Shown: in pieces, positions 41,801 through 54,700 of the stretch | Position numbering within the stretch: position 1 is the stretch's first letter | How the letters are laid out: every line of letters starts with the position of its first letter | Source of the DNA: Malurus cyaneus samueli | Taxonomy: Eukaryota; Chordata; Aves; Passeriformes; Maluridae | Length of the DNA stretch: 64,000 bases | Assembly (NCBI GenBank): GCA_009741485.1 | Contig: CM019227.1 | Span: 13,167,655 to 13,231,654, forward strand | Direction of reading: 5' to 3' | Made by a program: the position numbers and the translations under genes | The notes under the pieces: model-generated | The model's input: only the letters and a program-made list of their open reading frames with translations | What the model was told of the DNA's origin: nothing | Database searches by the model: none

Positions 41801-42362
41801 TTTTCAATGCATTAAAAACCAAGATATATATGTATATTCGTATCTGTATTGATTCAGATCATCTTTTCCTATCTGTGTAAGGCCCAGATCTCCCAAGGCA
41901 GAAAATCACTATTGTGTGAAATACTGGCACAGCAGGATAAATAGAATTAGCACCTCATTAATGCCAAGTCAGTTGAACAAACTCATATTCTCTCAGAAAA
42001 AAAGGAAAACACCGAAGCAAACAAACAGCAAAACATGATAACCCTGCCAGTCATCATGGAAAATGCTGCTGCTCCGTGCATTGAAATGGTGCAGCTTTGT
42101 TTACAGCAGTGCCATGGTGTGTATAAAAGCCATGACCCTGGGAGATCATTTCACTATAGCACTTCCAGTCATGCTGATCCCTGCAGTGATGGGTGACGAT
42201 GGTGATGCTGTTGCCATTCTCCTGATAAGCAAAAAGATCTGTCTGTCCATAGGCAGTCAGGTGTTTGCTGTGTGCTGCTGACATTTAGATGGACTCAGTT
42301 TGGAAATACAGCCAAGTGATAGCAGGACTCAGAGACCCATCCTTCAGCAGTGAAGGTGAGGT

Positions 42363-42384
42363 CCAGAAAGTACCAGAAAGTACC
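42363..42384. repeat. 10-bp tandem duplication
   Basis: CCAGAAAGTA is repeated head to tail (42363-42372 and 42373-42382) and followed by CC. A related AGAAAGTACCAG occurs about 600 bp further on, near 42969, which may be coincidence. Confidence 0.8.
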
Positions 42385-45300
42385 CCACCCTTCCCAAGCA
42401 CAATTTCCTTTATTTGTCATCACTGAAGCAGGGAGCAGGAGCAATGGGAAGTCCAAAGGGCCAGGGACAAAAGCTCAGCTCCCCTTGTTGTGCTGCTGTT
42501 ATCCTTCAGCACAGCGCCTTCTTCAGAGGGTGAGGGTTTGCTCTCCCTCTAGTCCTGATAGTCATTCACCAAATTCAATATTTTGATTCCAGCTTTTAGC
42601 ATGACAGATAAATTTGCCTCTTTTGAACAAAATCCAGGATTAAATGGACACAATGGTTTGATGAATAATCCAGCAAATCTGTTTAATCTTTTCCCGCATA
42701 CACATCAACAGCCAATTTATAAAGGATTTGTTCATTTAAATCAGAAGACTGAGGAATGATAGGTATCATCTTCTTTATTGGATGATTGAAGGTGTATGAA
42801 TATGTAACTAGTTATGTATGAATCCAAAAGTAAAACTGAACTTTACAGAGTAGGGAAACACTGCCGGAGAGACCCCAACATGGTGCTGGTTTACTGACAA
42901 ACTGATTCAAGAAATGATTGAAAATCTGTTTTAGGATTTTCTGCCAGTCTAGGTTAGTTTAGGAGGCAGAAAGTACCAGTTGCTGGGTGAGAACATTACC
43001 TTGTTATTGTGATAATGACAATAATTTGAAACAAGAGGACAAGCATGGCCTCAGTGTTGAGCAGAGCCAGTCTTCAGGGCTGAAAGCAGGGCTCCAAAAT
43101 CACCGTGTGAGTATTCTTGGAAATGGAATTGCTACAGGCACCATCCCCTTGCAGGAAGCCAGGCACATAGCATGGGGCAGAGCTTCTGAGGTGGTGCAGC
43201 AATCCGTAATCAAATTAGGGCTTTTTTTGGAATGTTGGTGCTGATAATAACATTAACTTGCTGAACATTCTGGTGTTTAGTTACACCCATCTGTGGCACA
43301 TCCCAGGGAGTTGGGCCCTTTCTAACTCTGCTCCCTCCCTTTGTCCCCCTTTCAGCAGGGCTCCCCAAGAGTTTTGTTCCTTGTCTGGCAGCATTGGGGC
43401 AAAATGACTTTTGCAGAGCCAGTGGTAGTTAATGCTTTAAGGAGCAGCTGGCAGGAGGCACCAGAAGCTGGCATGCCATCCCTTTTTCACAGTCACTGAG
43501 CAGATTGCTCCCGAAGTTTTACTCATCCATGCTGGCTCAAGGCCTAGGGAGACACAGCTCCAAAGCAAGGTACCCTTGTGGAGGAGCGAGGGCTGGGAAG
43601 GGAGGAGGAGGAGGATGCACAAAGAGGAGGAAGAGACTCTGCAAAGGGTTTGAATTTAGAAAAAAACCCCACATAGCCTAAGGTACAGAATTGACTTTAA
43701 AAAAGTGTATTAGTACCTTGTTTAGTAATGTTCTGTTTCAGACTTATTTCTGTATGTACTTCTCACAGTATATATACTACATGAAGCTTTTCTTGATCTA
43801 ATTTTGCAGAGGACATCTGTTTCTTAATGATAAATAATGTGTCTTGGGGTTTCTCCTGATAAGTATCATTCAAATGTCATGGTTGAATCATAGTAAGGAA
43901 GTTCAGCAGTTCAGAGCCTCCACAAGATAGAGAAGGAAAGTGAAAATTTGGATTCACTCCTGCTTTTTCAGGTATGAGGCTGAGTGAATGCCAGCCCAGA
44001 CAGGCTGGCTGTCTAGATTATTAAACTGGTTGGTTTTACACTGTGTGCAGGAAAGAGAAATATCACCAGATAACATGTTGGGTTTTGAGGCATTTATCTG
44101 CTTCAAATCTCAGTTTGGAAATTTCTTCTTTGAGAGAGAAGAGGGAGAGTTTCTCTTATGCAACATGTATTTCCCCAGGTCTCTGCTGCTTCTTCTCATT
44201 GCCTGCAGTTGTCAGAGATTTGAAACACCGCCCCATGGTGAAGAAGACACTGAATAAAAACTGATAGCCCCTGGTGATGGCACCTGGGGAGTTTATCAAG
44301 TTTGATTATCTCATCTAAGGGCAGGAAGTGTAGGTCTGAACTCCAGGCAGTGTGGAGTCCCTTGGTCTTTCTGCTCCCTGCAGCTATCAGGCCCAGTGCT
44401 TTGTCTTACAGGTCATGGGACTAAGTTCTCTCCTTAGGAGGTGGTGTAGGAGTGACACATTAATGCCTCTGCCTGAACCATTCGGTTTTTCCCAGCTGCT
44501 GATGTGTTTGGGAGCTGCATTCTGGGTGGATTTCTCACTAATCACAAACCAGCCTGGTATTGCAGAGCTGACTGTGGATCTGAGCCCAACCATTCCTGGA
44601 GGGTCTTGAGGGACACAGGTGGGTGGGCAGGAGGGTGCCCATGCTGAGGACACCAATTGTTGTGAGGATGCTCCTCCCTGGCACCCAGACAGAGCTCGTG
44701 GAGGGTACTGCTGCCTGGGCACCATTGCATCCACAGGAAACATCCCATCAGCTGCTGTGTCAGGGATTGCTCTGCTTGCAGGGCTGCACTTCCATTCTAC
44801 CCTCACATCACCCTGAGAAGCTTTTGAAACCAGGGCTTTGTTTGAAACAAAGTGAGCTTTATAAAAATTTGCATAATATTGTGTTTTTCTCTCAAAATAA
44901 TGCCCAACACAGAATCCACTGAGCCTTCTTGTCTTTGCTCTCAAATCCTTGCATCTGTTAGGAGCCACCTTGTGTATCTTGCATGGACATATATATGGTA
45001 AACCTAAAAAAAATGCATAGCCTGAAAACGTTTGCTCTGTGTAGCATAGAAGTAGAAAACCTCAAATATTCTGCTCCAGGATTTCAACTGTTTTCACACA
45101 GGACAGGAAATCCTTAACAAATATCTCACAAGCACAGAAGTCCACTTCTCCTGTAAGGAGTCTGGTCAGAAAAGTGCTTCTGTGTCAGCAATGTTATATC
45201 CAAGTTAATGGTCTTCTGAAAACTGAGCTCTGATCCCTTTGGCAAAATCTTCACCCATTCACTAATGGAAATTAGAGTCAATGGAGTTGTGATATAGTAG

Positions 45301-47460
45301 TGACAGGGTAAGAAAGCCCAGCTTTTTTCAATATGTTCTGCCTTTCTGGATAAAGTCAGAATTTTGACAGGGATAAATATTGCAGTTTTGGCATTAATCT
45401 GAAGCTCTGTGTGAACTACTTGATCTTTCTGAGTCTTAAAAAAATAAAGTTAGAAACCTTGAGAGAAGTTTTTAACCTAGGTGCTTTAAAGGCTTGCTGT
45501 AAATATGACAGCAAAAGTGATCTGCTCCGGTGTTTCAACAGTTTTCTTGGGGAAGGTGACAAGCAAAAAAGAATTGTATAAATGTTTAAAAGTGTTTTTA
45601 AATATATAGTAAAGGTTTGGTTCTTTGCATGATAAAAAACCTGTTTTGGATTCAGTGTGAGAATAGCTTAATTTCTGTCAGGGGAAAAAAACCCGTTTTG
45701 ATATGTGTATCACCTGGGGAATCTTAAAAATTTTAGTTTGCAAAAGTTAATTAAGACTTCAGTGTCATAATACCATCACAAGGCCTTGTGCTGTCATGTC
45801 TTTGCAAAGGCTGTGGCATTAATGAGGAATGAAAACAGATTAACTGCAAATCCAAGGTGTGCTCTTATTTGCCCCCTTAAAGTAACTGGTTCAAATAACT
45901 AAACACCTCATTTAGTTAAGAACAGGAATATGCAATTCCAAAGCTGCTTCAGGAATATATTTTATCCAGTTCAGAAACCAAAGACCTTTTGCACAAAATT
46001 AATCTTGGATAAACTTAAAACTCTGTAAGAATAACATAAAATAAATACTATTGCTCACTTCCAAAGCAGGAACAGAAAAGCACTTGGTTATTTTTTGTGG
46101 GACAAGCAGTTTGGGATCGTGGCCAATAAAAGCAGAGCAGGATTTCTGTCCTTTGCAGAGGAAAAATGACAATTCAAAAGCGAGTGTGGGTTGTAGGCAT
46201 TGATTTCTGAAGAACATGGGCAGCTGATGAATTTTGTACAGAAGAATGTGGTTAGGAAAACAAGAATCTCTTTGAAGTTCTTTTTTATTGCTGCAATGTG
46301 AGAATGTGGGGTAACTCAGAGTGCGTCACTGATGGATACCTTTGTGTCCAGATCAGAGAATACAATTGTAAGAGACTTTTCAGATTAGGGACTTTTTTTT
46401 TTTTAAAAAATAAAAAGAACCCCCCAAATGTGTTTTTTTACTAAATGACTGGTTAATTAATATAATTTTAAAATATACACTGAGTTAAATTTTTCACTTT
46501 AGGATTGTGGTTCATATTAGTTTTTTTGGAACACTTGAGCATCAGCACTGCATCTTGTGATGGCCTTTGACTAGCTTCTAAGCGAGGATATTTGCATATT
46601 AATCCCAAAATGTGATGAGTTGTGTTTGAAATCTGTGGTGGCAATCCTTTCAAACTCATTAAAGATGAGTTCAGCTCAAGTCCAATCACCATTTTCTGTG
46701 TGGTTACAAACCCCAGTGAGCCCCAAAGCGTGCTGTGGTACGGGGTGTGTGTTTGGGGTCCAGCCCTTAGGAGGGGACAGAATCTTGGCTTTCAGCTGTG
46801 GTGGAATGAGGTGATGTGTTTGTTGTGAGGGGTGTTAGCTCAGCCTCTCAGAGAGGGTGCAGAAGTGCAAATAAAGGCATTGCCTGTTTTCACAGCACAT
46901 CCTTGATTTCCCCTTGCTCACTCCCCGGACATTTCTCTCGCTGGCTCACAGTGGTTTTCAGCTCTGAGTGAGTGTTGTGCTGGTTTCTTACATGTGTGCA
47001 CAAGTAAATCCTATTTGGGGGTTTGCGGCCTCTTGAGGTGGCAAACGAGCTTTTTGTTCCCAAGCAAGATCTTTCAGTGTTGGATGAAAAATGGAATATA
47101 CGGGAAATCAGTTCAACTGAACAGCAAAGTTCTGTCAAGGGGAAAATTTTCACACTGGAAGTCTGTCATGAACTATGAGTTATTATGATGGTGAATTTAC
47201 AAATTGCTGTCAGAGCAGTGCTGAATGATGTTAGTATGGCTGTTCAGGGTAGTGCACATTTAATTATTAACTATTATGATACAATGCCATTATTTCTTCT
47301 GGGTCTATATATGTTTATTTAGTGTGCTTCTGCTGCTGGGATTTTCAGGCAGATATGTCCGTACAAAACCTTCTCCTCTGAATCTGGAGCTGAGGAATTT
47401 TGTCTCTATCACATTCCCCAGGAGATCATGCTACCACTACTGCTAAAAAAGCCAGCCATA

Positions 47461-47530
47461 ACAAGCAACCAACTAACAAAAAAAAAACCCAAAAAAAACA
47501 ACCAAACCTCCAAACACATACAAACATGCA
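47461..47530. repeat. A/C-rich low-complexity tract
   Basis: A runs broken by CC or CCC (for example from 47478: AACAAAAAAAAAACCC, then another A run) continue into ACAACCAAACC and CAAACACATACAAAC. It is the complement of the G/T-rich patches seen elsewhere in the window, so these patches occur in both orientations. No element boundaries or target-site duplication could be seen. Confidence 0.6.
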
Positions 47531-48528
47531 AAACAGAATCAGTTTCTTGGGGTAAAACAATACCAGTAATGAATGTATGAAGAATAGTAAATGCCCTTCA
47601 GAACACATCTCTCTGTGGCATGGACATCTGATGCTTCAGTCTTGAGCTGAATTTCTTTCAATTAAATACACTGAGAATTCAGTGTAATTCAATGGGAATA
47701 ACTTCAGACCACAGACATGGGCTGGGGGGGCATATTGTCTTCTGTCCAAGATTTTTAATTGCAGTTTTACCTCTCACCTGTGGGATAGCCCTGTCAGGCT
47801 CATGCTAACATTGTGAAGATTTGATTTTTTTTCAACAAAATTTTAAAGGTCTCCTTCTTTCACATTTTATTCTGGTCCTTCCATTTTTTTTTCCTATTCA
47901 AAATGCGAATTAATTTATATGTCTTTTGAAAACCATTGAAAATTAATCTAAATACGAAAAAAAGTTTAGAATGTAAATCCTTTTTTCTTTTGAAATTACT
48001 GAACTGAAATATTTACCAACCCCTCCAAAGTTTTCATGTCTGGTTTTGGCATTAGTGGAATTTATAATTTATCCATGTGTCACAACAACAACTGTGTGTA
48101 GCTACGGTGTGGGGACTCTTGGAGGTCCGAGCAGGGGAAGACAGACCAGGTGCACTTTGCTCTGAGCATTCCTCAGGGACACAGTAGTGTAATGTTACCT
48201 ACAGAGGTGATGGAAATTTGTTTGAAATGCTCCTGAAAAGCTGGTGAGGTTGTGCAAAGTGCCAGGAAGATTATTCGTGGAGTGTGGAGGTCATACATAA
48301 TGTGGAAGCTGTTAAAAATGATGTCTGCATTATAATTCATACATAAACAATATTTTGCTTTGTCTTGAGCTATGAACTGCCTCGAAATGCTCCCCATGCT
48401 GCTTTCCACAGCCCAGGCAGGATTTGGTGCATGTATTTAATCAGTGCTTCTGGTGACTGAACTCGCTGCTCATTAACTGCTGGACAGCCCATTAATTTTC
48501 CGATGAACTTTCCTTCCTTGCCTTCCAG

Positions 48529-48643
48529 GTTTATGATGAATGTGACTTGGGAAGGCAGAGATTTGTCCTTCACGGCCGATGGTTACCAGGCCCACCCCAG
48601 GCTGGTGGTGATCGTGCTGAACAACGAGCGGGAGTGGGAGAAG
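48529..48643 (+). CDS. GRIN2A: GRIN2A coding exon, codons 336-374: GluN2A amino-terminal domain end and linker
   Basis: This 115-bp exon supplies the last base of codon 336 and then codons 337-374, reading [14 protein letters not shown] and onward to LNNEREWEK. It lies at the end of the amino-terminal domain, running into the linker toward the glutamate-binding domain. The sequon N340-V-T, a conserved N-glycosylation site, is kept. The exon starts after CCTTCCAG and ends at AAG|GTGAGC in phase 0. The size agrees with human c.1008-1122 as I recall it. It shows the usual GluN2 pattern of RLVVIVLN before REWEKVGKW across the next junction. Translation through the donor would add roughly 50 unrelated residues before a stop, so splicing here is needed. 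Substitutions relative to human include Met339, Glu344, Ala-Asp in the FTADGY segment and Asn-Glu near the end. Confidence 0.96.
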
Positions 48644-50377
48644 GTGAGCGCTGCTGGGGGAGGGCACGCGGGAGTGGCGAGGGACGAGGACATGGGTCAA
48701 TGTCACACGTGCCAATGGTTCTGCTCCAGCAGCTTCGTCACAGCACGGCAGAAAAGAGAATTTCACCCCATCCTCTATATCTGGTGGGTTTGAACAGGGA
48801 GAACAACAGATCGCTGAAGAAAAGCCACGTGGATTTCAGATTTCTGTGAAACACACCTTGCATTTCCAGTTCTTCTTACAATTTAGTAAGATAAAATGGG
48901 TAACTGAAAAGTGTCCTAAAGCTTGGTCCTCAGCTACTTAAATTTGGATGGATTTTTACATGTTGACAATACCAGTCCTTTTATTTGCCTGATTTGGGTT
49001 TTTTTTTTTGACAGGTTTTACAGTAAAAGTACACATTAAAAAAAAATAAAAATTGAAGTTCCTGTTGAATTGGAGGATAATCCTGACAATGTTTGCATAA
49101 AATATTCAGAATCTTGGCTAGTCCAGGTGGACAAGTGGTCTCCACACACCTCTGCGTAGATTAGAAGAAAAAATGTCTTAACATCAAGGTTAATAATATA
49201 TGCAAGTAATAAATGGAAAGGTTTATCACAAGCCATCTTTTCTTTAAAACTCCAGACTCAGCTTGTGGTGTTTTGGCTCTGAGTTTTGCAGGCTATCTGT
49301 GGCCCTATGTTTTAAAAAATGTTTTAAGAAACTGTTTGTAATAAAAGGCTGTAGGAAAACATATCTGTATCATCCACCAGTTTTATTTTAAATTCATGGA
49401 AGATGTTTCTGCATTATTTAAATTGCTGCTGAAATTTATGAATTCTTCTTTTTGTTGTAGTTTTAAAAACCCATTAAATCAACTTAAAACTCCAGTTAGA
49501 AGACTACAAGACTCTTCATGATGATGAATAATAATGACAAAATCAGAATTACTGAAGGACATCTCAATAAATATGCTAGTCATGCAGAAACACAGAGTAG
49601 TCCTAGATTATGCTGTGTATTTCTTTATGTTCATTTGATGCAAATTTAATTCTCTGGATAAATTTAATCCTCTCCAAATGTGTCAATCTAAATCTGTGGA
49701 GGAATCTTTTGCTCACTAACTGTTATGAAAATTTCTTACCCTATTTTAAAATTCTTCAACAGTCTGCATATCATATATAATGTTCTGGAAAAAATATTAT
49801 ACTGCTTGGGGAATATTATTAGTATGAGGTGCCAAAGGAAGAAAATGCTCAAAGCAGCAGCCAACAATGCTTATGTTAAAATAATTTCATACAATTTTGT
49901 ACCTTGAAACTTCTCTAAAGAGGCCATTCAAAGGACAAGGAGAGACGGGTGTGATGTTTTTGAAAAATGAACTAACTGCAGGAAAGAAATACTGGATATA
50001 TGAACCAACATAATTTCCAAGAAATAACTTGAGCCTGTTTTAACTTTGAAGTGACTCCCCAGTCAGAGAATGAGGGTTTGGGGCAGGTTTGGCTGTGCCT
50101 GCCCGTGGGTGTTGTGTGAGCAGTGCTGCTCCACCTGCTCTGTGGGCTGATCCTCACTTGGTGCAGTTTGCTAGCTGGTAAATCCTGTCCTGCTCATTGT
50201 CAGCTTTGAGGGGCTTCTAGGAGGAAGGAGGAAAATGGATCTGGTGGAGTGTGAGCCCTGCTCTGGAGCGCTGTTGGTGGCCTGGGCAGCTCTGGTGGCT
50301 GTGGGAAGGGGCCAGCTGTAATTATGGATTGTGGCAGAGGGGAGAGGTGAACGGGGGTAAGGAAGGTTCTGAGCCCA

Positions 50378-50417
50378 ATCAATCACTGATCAATCACTGA
50401 TTGACTGATCAATCACC
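50378..50417. repeat. 11-bp tandem repeat with a third partial copy
   Basis: ATCAATCACTG occurs at 50378-50388 and 50389-50399. After ATTGACTG, ATCAATCACC follows at 50408-50417. The units also pair with each other (CAATCA and TGATTG), giving a small hairpin potential. Confidence 0.8.
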
Positions 50418-51644
50418 CTGGCTGTTAAACACCCCACATCTTCCCTGCAGTGGCTCTGAGAGCTCCAGTCCGTTGGCTCAGACATTGGGGAGCTCTTCCC
50501 TATCCCCTGGTTTATTTGAGCAGCTCTCTGGTGTTGTCTCAGTGTTCTCTCCAAGTTGCACGTTTTACCCCATCTCTCAGACAATTTCTTCCCTCCTGTT
50601 CCATTCTCCTTGAGCTGTTTTGCTCAATTTCAAAACTGTCAAAGTTACTCATCTGAGATCTAACATTTGCTGCTCTGAGTTTCCAGACAGGCACATGCTT
50701 TTCCTTTCTATTACAGTGTAGCAGTGAGTAAGACAGAATAATTTCATTAAAGTCTTATTAAATATCCACAATCCTATATAGAAAAATTAAGGCTTGAATC
50801 TAATGAAATTATTTAGTCATATGAACAAATGACAATGCAGCAGCCTGTTAATCCTCGTAATATAACTAATGTACATACATATTGCGAGTAGCTACTTTAT
50901 TATTTATGTAGAAAGAGTAATTGTGAAGATTTTTTTACCTGATATTTTCTGGAAAATTCAAGATTTGTATTTAAACCAAATTTTTCTTTGGTTTTTAATA
51001 TGCTTTTACTCAAATACAATTTCTCCTTAGTTTCAGATTTGATATACTTCACTCGAATCTTGAGGTTATAGAAAAGCCTTTCAACCATAGTTGGAGAGCA
51101 TATTGGAAAATAAGTTATTTTTCCTTTGCAAGTGACTCAGTATTGAACTTTGAGGTGGTAACTTCACATGTAAATGGGGTTGAGTGAGGGATTTGTCCCA
51201 TATCAGATGCTGAAAAAAGCTGTTTGGATGATAATAGTTTGAAGACTGAAAATCACTTTTTGAGCATGTTTCACAGGCAGCCAGCAAGATATTTTGACAC
51301 ATCCTGAAGCAGCTACTCAAACTTCTGACACCAACTTTCATATTCTCACTGCTGATCTTGACAGGCAAAGGGGATGCTGTTCTCAGGCTTTTAAAGGGAT
51401 TTTTAAAAAGACAAGCTTAATGTGTTTGTTAAAGTGAAACTGGGTACATTTACCAGAGTTAGCAGTGTTGCCCAAATATCACCAGAGTGCTGCAGGATCA
51501 CTGTGCTAGTGCTGAAAAACCCTCAGAGCTCCAGCAGCCCCAGCTCAGCTCCCTGCTCTTGGTACCTCACAGAGGTGGCACAGGGGTGTCTCACCTGGCC
51601 CATTAACCTCCCTGAGCTGCCAACTTCACAGGCTGCTATTTGGC

Positions 51645-51653
51645 TTTTTTTTT

Positions 51654-51686
<33 letters not shown>

Positions 51687-51702
51687 CTTTTTTTTTTTTT
51701 TT
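51645..51702. repeat. 58-bp T tract (two C interruptions)
   Basis: All bases from 51645 to 51702 are T except C at 51655 and 51687. On the transcribed strand this is a long U tract inside the intron. It could be the reversed A tail of an insertion, but the sequence to its right (after 51702) shows no recognisable gene or polyadenylation signal in reverse. A mononucleotide tract this long is also prone to length error in sequencing and assembly. Confidence 0.9.
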
Positions 51703-54700
51703 AATTGTGGGACTAAAACCAATTCAACCAATATTAAAATCATATACTAGAATATGATTGGCAGTGGCAAAAGTAGGCAGTTTAATTAGCACTGCATATC
51801 ACATATTTTAAGTAAGGTGAGGAGGACTGTATTTAAAGATGAGTTCCAGGGTAAAAACCATTTTTACTGGTGCTTCCAGGTAGATACAGATAAAATTACC
51901 ACGGTGGTCTGTAATCTGGGTCAATTTGTGTACTGAATGGCACAATTGCTAATTAAACACCACGGCAAAATCCTTACCCACATCCAGGTTAATTCGAAAC
52001 AGAGCCTGTCATCTTTAACTTTCTGCTAATGCAGGATTTAATGCAGAACTTGATTTTGCTCTGATTAAGGAGCATATGCCAGATTTACAAGCTCTGTGTG
52101 GGGTTGTACACATTTGTATCTAAGTAGGAAGGAGTGGGCAGAGGGTGCGTGATTCCTGCCTGGAATAAATGAACCAAGGTCTTCACGGAGAGCTCCATCT
52201 GGCTACCAACATCCTCCGTCACGTAGCCCAGGAAAGGCAGCTCCTGTGGCTGACTGTGGGGCTCACTTCACTGGGCAGGAGCTGACAAACCAAACTGGGC
52301 AGATTTCTGACAGAGCTTATTTCAGAGCACTGTGGGGATAAAAATATCGCTGAGGTGCTGCAGGGTAATTTCTTGTGAAATCTCGATGGATTTGAGCAAG
52401 GGTCGTGACAGCTGAGGGATCCTCAAGTCTCATGATAGACATTCCCTGACGCTCGTGAGGAAATGCAGCTATTTTCACGGGAACAGATGAAATTGCCTGA
52501 GCTAATCTGTTTTCTGGGGTATCTTTTGTCAGTAGCTCTGGGTTGTAACGTGATACATTCTCTTTGCCCATGGCAGAAGCAGCAGCGTGCTCTTTAACAT
52601 CTGCTGGGTTGTCATTCCCTGTGTCCCATCCTTGTTTTGTGTATTTAGTTGTCCTGTAAATATGCCTATCCTGACACTTACTGTCGGCTGAAAATTGCAC
52701 ATTGTTTCTGTATCAGTGAGCTTTTGCTTTGCCTAAAGGCCTTTCCTTTGACCTTTACTGCACTGAATTGTTTGAATTGCCCCAATTATTATGCAGCATT
52801 TCTTCAATCATGTATTCCCAAGGAGGGTGGGTCGCCCCTCTGTGCTGCTGTGAAGGAATCCGAGCTCCCATGGAAAGCAGAGCTGGTTCTTTCCACCTGT
52901 ATATTAGAGAACAGGAAGGCTTTCAGAGCAGCTTTCCCTCTCTGGAGGTAAAGCTGTGTCTGTCTGGGCATCTCTGGAGAGCTGTAAGGTCTTCACTGAG
53001 TGCAGAGGTGACAAAAATCTTCCCCCACTGGGAGGTGGAGGAAGGAGCTGTCGATTTGTCTAACTCTTCCTTTCTAATGACATAATCAAGCCATAAAATG
53101 GCTCCTCTGGCACGAGTCTGAACTCTGGCGCTGCACAGAGTTATCTGGGACGTTCCCCAGAACCAAAGCTACACCAACCACCGAGGGTTTGCTGAGTGTT
53201 AATTAATAATTCCGTATTGAAAAACGAGGCTGCAGGAGGTGGCAGCTTTTCTCTGTCCTCCTGTTTGTTTATAATCTCTCTGGGTTCTGTGTTTTCCTCG
53301 GAGCCCTGCTGGTCGCAGGACTGGTGCCTTCCTGGCAGCATCAGCAGCAGCCATGGGGGAAGAGCAGCACATTTGCATTCCCCAGATGAGATTTTGCAGC
53401 AAATTTTGAAAACTTCAAAGTCTTTAAATGGATGTCTTCAAACCATGCAGGACTGTGAAGCACTTCTTATTAATAAGACATGAAACTACTTGCCTCGTAT
53501 TTTGTCATTTAAATTTAGAGTGCCATTGTGAAATACAGACCCTCAGAAACATGAAGTGGCACAAAGGTTTGCAGCAGAAGGTGCCCAGCAGATGCTGTGT
53601 CTGGAGGAAGGATTTTGCTCTCGTGCTTTGTTCTGCAGCTGTTATTGCTAACCTGACAAACTCTGTTTTAGCTTTTTAGTTATTGACTTAAAGCTTGTCA
53701 AAGTAGCTCTTCCTTCTAAGTGGAAAAGTGTAATGAAAAAAATAGTAGTAAATAGTTTTTCAATAAAGCAAGATGGGTTAGATTTTGCATTTGCTCAGCA
53801 CTATTTTCCTAACTGGGACAGCTCAAAAAGTATGTTTTGTAATAGATGTGTGTTTAATGTAAAAGGACCATCCCTGAAAATCTTTCTCCTTTTGAAGCCT
53901 TGGCTGGGTAGTCCTGGGAGTGCATTTAGTCTCCATGTTGTCATGTAACATTTTTCCTTACAAAGGGATGATGAGTGTGCACTGTGTGCAGTTCCCATCT
54001 GCTGGGAGGAGGGTGACAGCACCGAGGTATTTGTTTGTTTTTGGTGAGCTGTGCCGGTTGACAGACTCTCCCTTCGTGCCAGCGCTGGCACACGAGGAAG
54101 CTCTGCTCAGGATCTGGCCTTGCTCTTTTTCTCTGGTTCCATGGCCTCCGTGAGGGTGTGTGAACAGGATGATGCCAATCATCCTCACATTGTTTAGAGA
54201 CTCTTTCAGGATGTGGCAGGAAGGGAGCTCTGAGGTGCAGCAATGTGTAACTGTGCAGGTGTCTGTCTGCCTTTGGCTGCTGCTCAGAAACACACCCAGT
54301 TCTTCATTATCCCTGTCCTTGGCTGCATCCTCCCCAAGATAACGAGGGTGGGGTGGCCAAAGCACACGTGTCAGAGTCAATGTGAGGTGCTTTAGGCTGC
54401 CATGGGTGAGATGAGATCGGATGAGTTGAGATGAGCACCCTATGCTTGTTAAGTCAGCCTGACTCCAAACAAGCTCTCCCATGCTCTCAGCTATTTCCCC
54501 CTTTCCTTCCTGCAGCCTGTAGAGGCGAAAACAAAGGGAATATTCCAGACTGCATATGAAGTGGGAGAAAATAGGAAAGACTGTGCAAGTTCAAAAGAAT
54601 TGCAGTGGTTATATGTACCATTGCATGTGTGGACTTGAAGATGAGTTCTGCACCTGCAATAGTGATTCACTATTGAAACTGTATTTTAATCTAATTTGCA

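Larger units (their letters stand above)
38860..48528 (+). other. GRIN2A: GRIN2A intron, 9669 bp, within codon 336
   Basis: A GT-AG intron (GTAAGG donor; acceptor TTTCCTTCCTTGCCTTCCAG with a strong pyrimidine tract) interrupting codon 336 after its second base. No coding sequence is supported. About 40000-44970 is richer in G and C than the flanks and carries several overlapping open frames on both strands, the longest on the minus strand at 44387-44968. None has a recognisable domain. Simple features are a 10-bp tandem duplication at 42363-42384, a T run followed by an A run at about 46393-46415, and an A/C-rich tract at 47461-47530. Elsewhere I see only unique AT-rich sequence. Confidence 0.93.

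Noticed and set aside
44387..44968. 193-codon open frame on the minus strand, the longest intronic one
   Set aside because: It opens with GTG, not ATG, has no recognisable domain, lies in a GC-richer patch where long frames arise by chance, and overlaps open frames on the other strand.
51645..52700. Processed pseudogene in reverse orientation behind the T tract
   Set aside because: No recognisable coding similarity on the minus strand to the right of the tract, no polyadenylation signal next to it and no visible target-site duplication.
53958..54482. 174-codon minus-strand open frame starting with ATG
   Set aside because: Composition looks random, no motif or domain is recognised, and overlapping frames are open on both strands in a GC-richer patch of intron.
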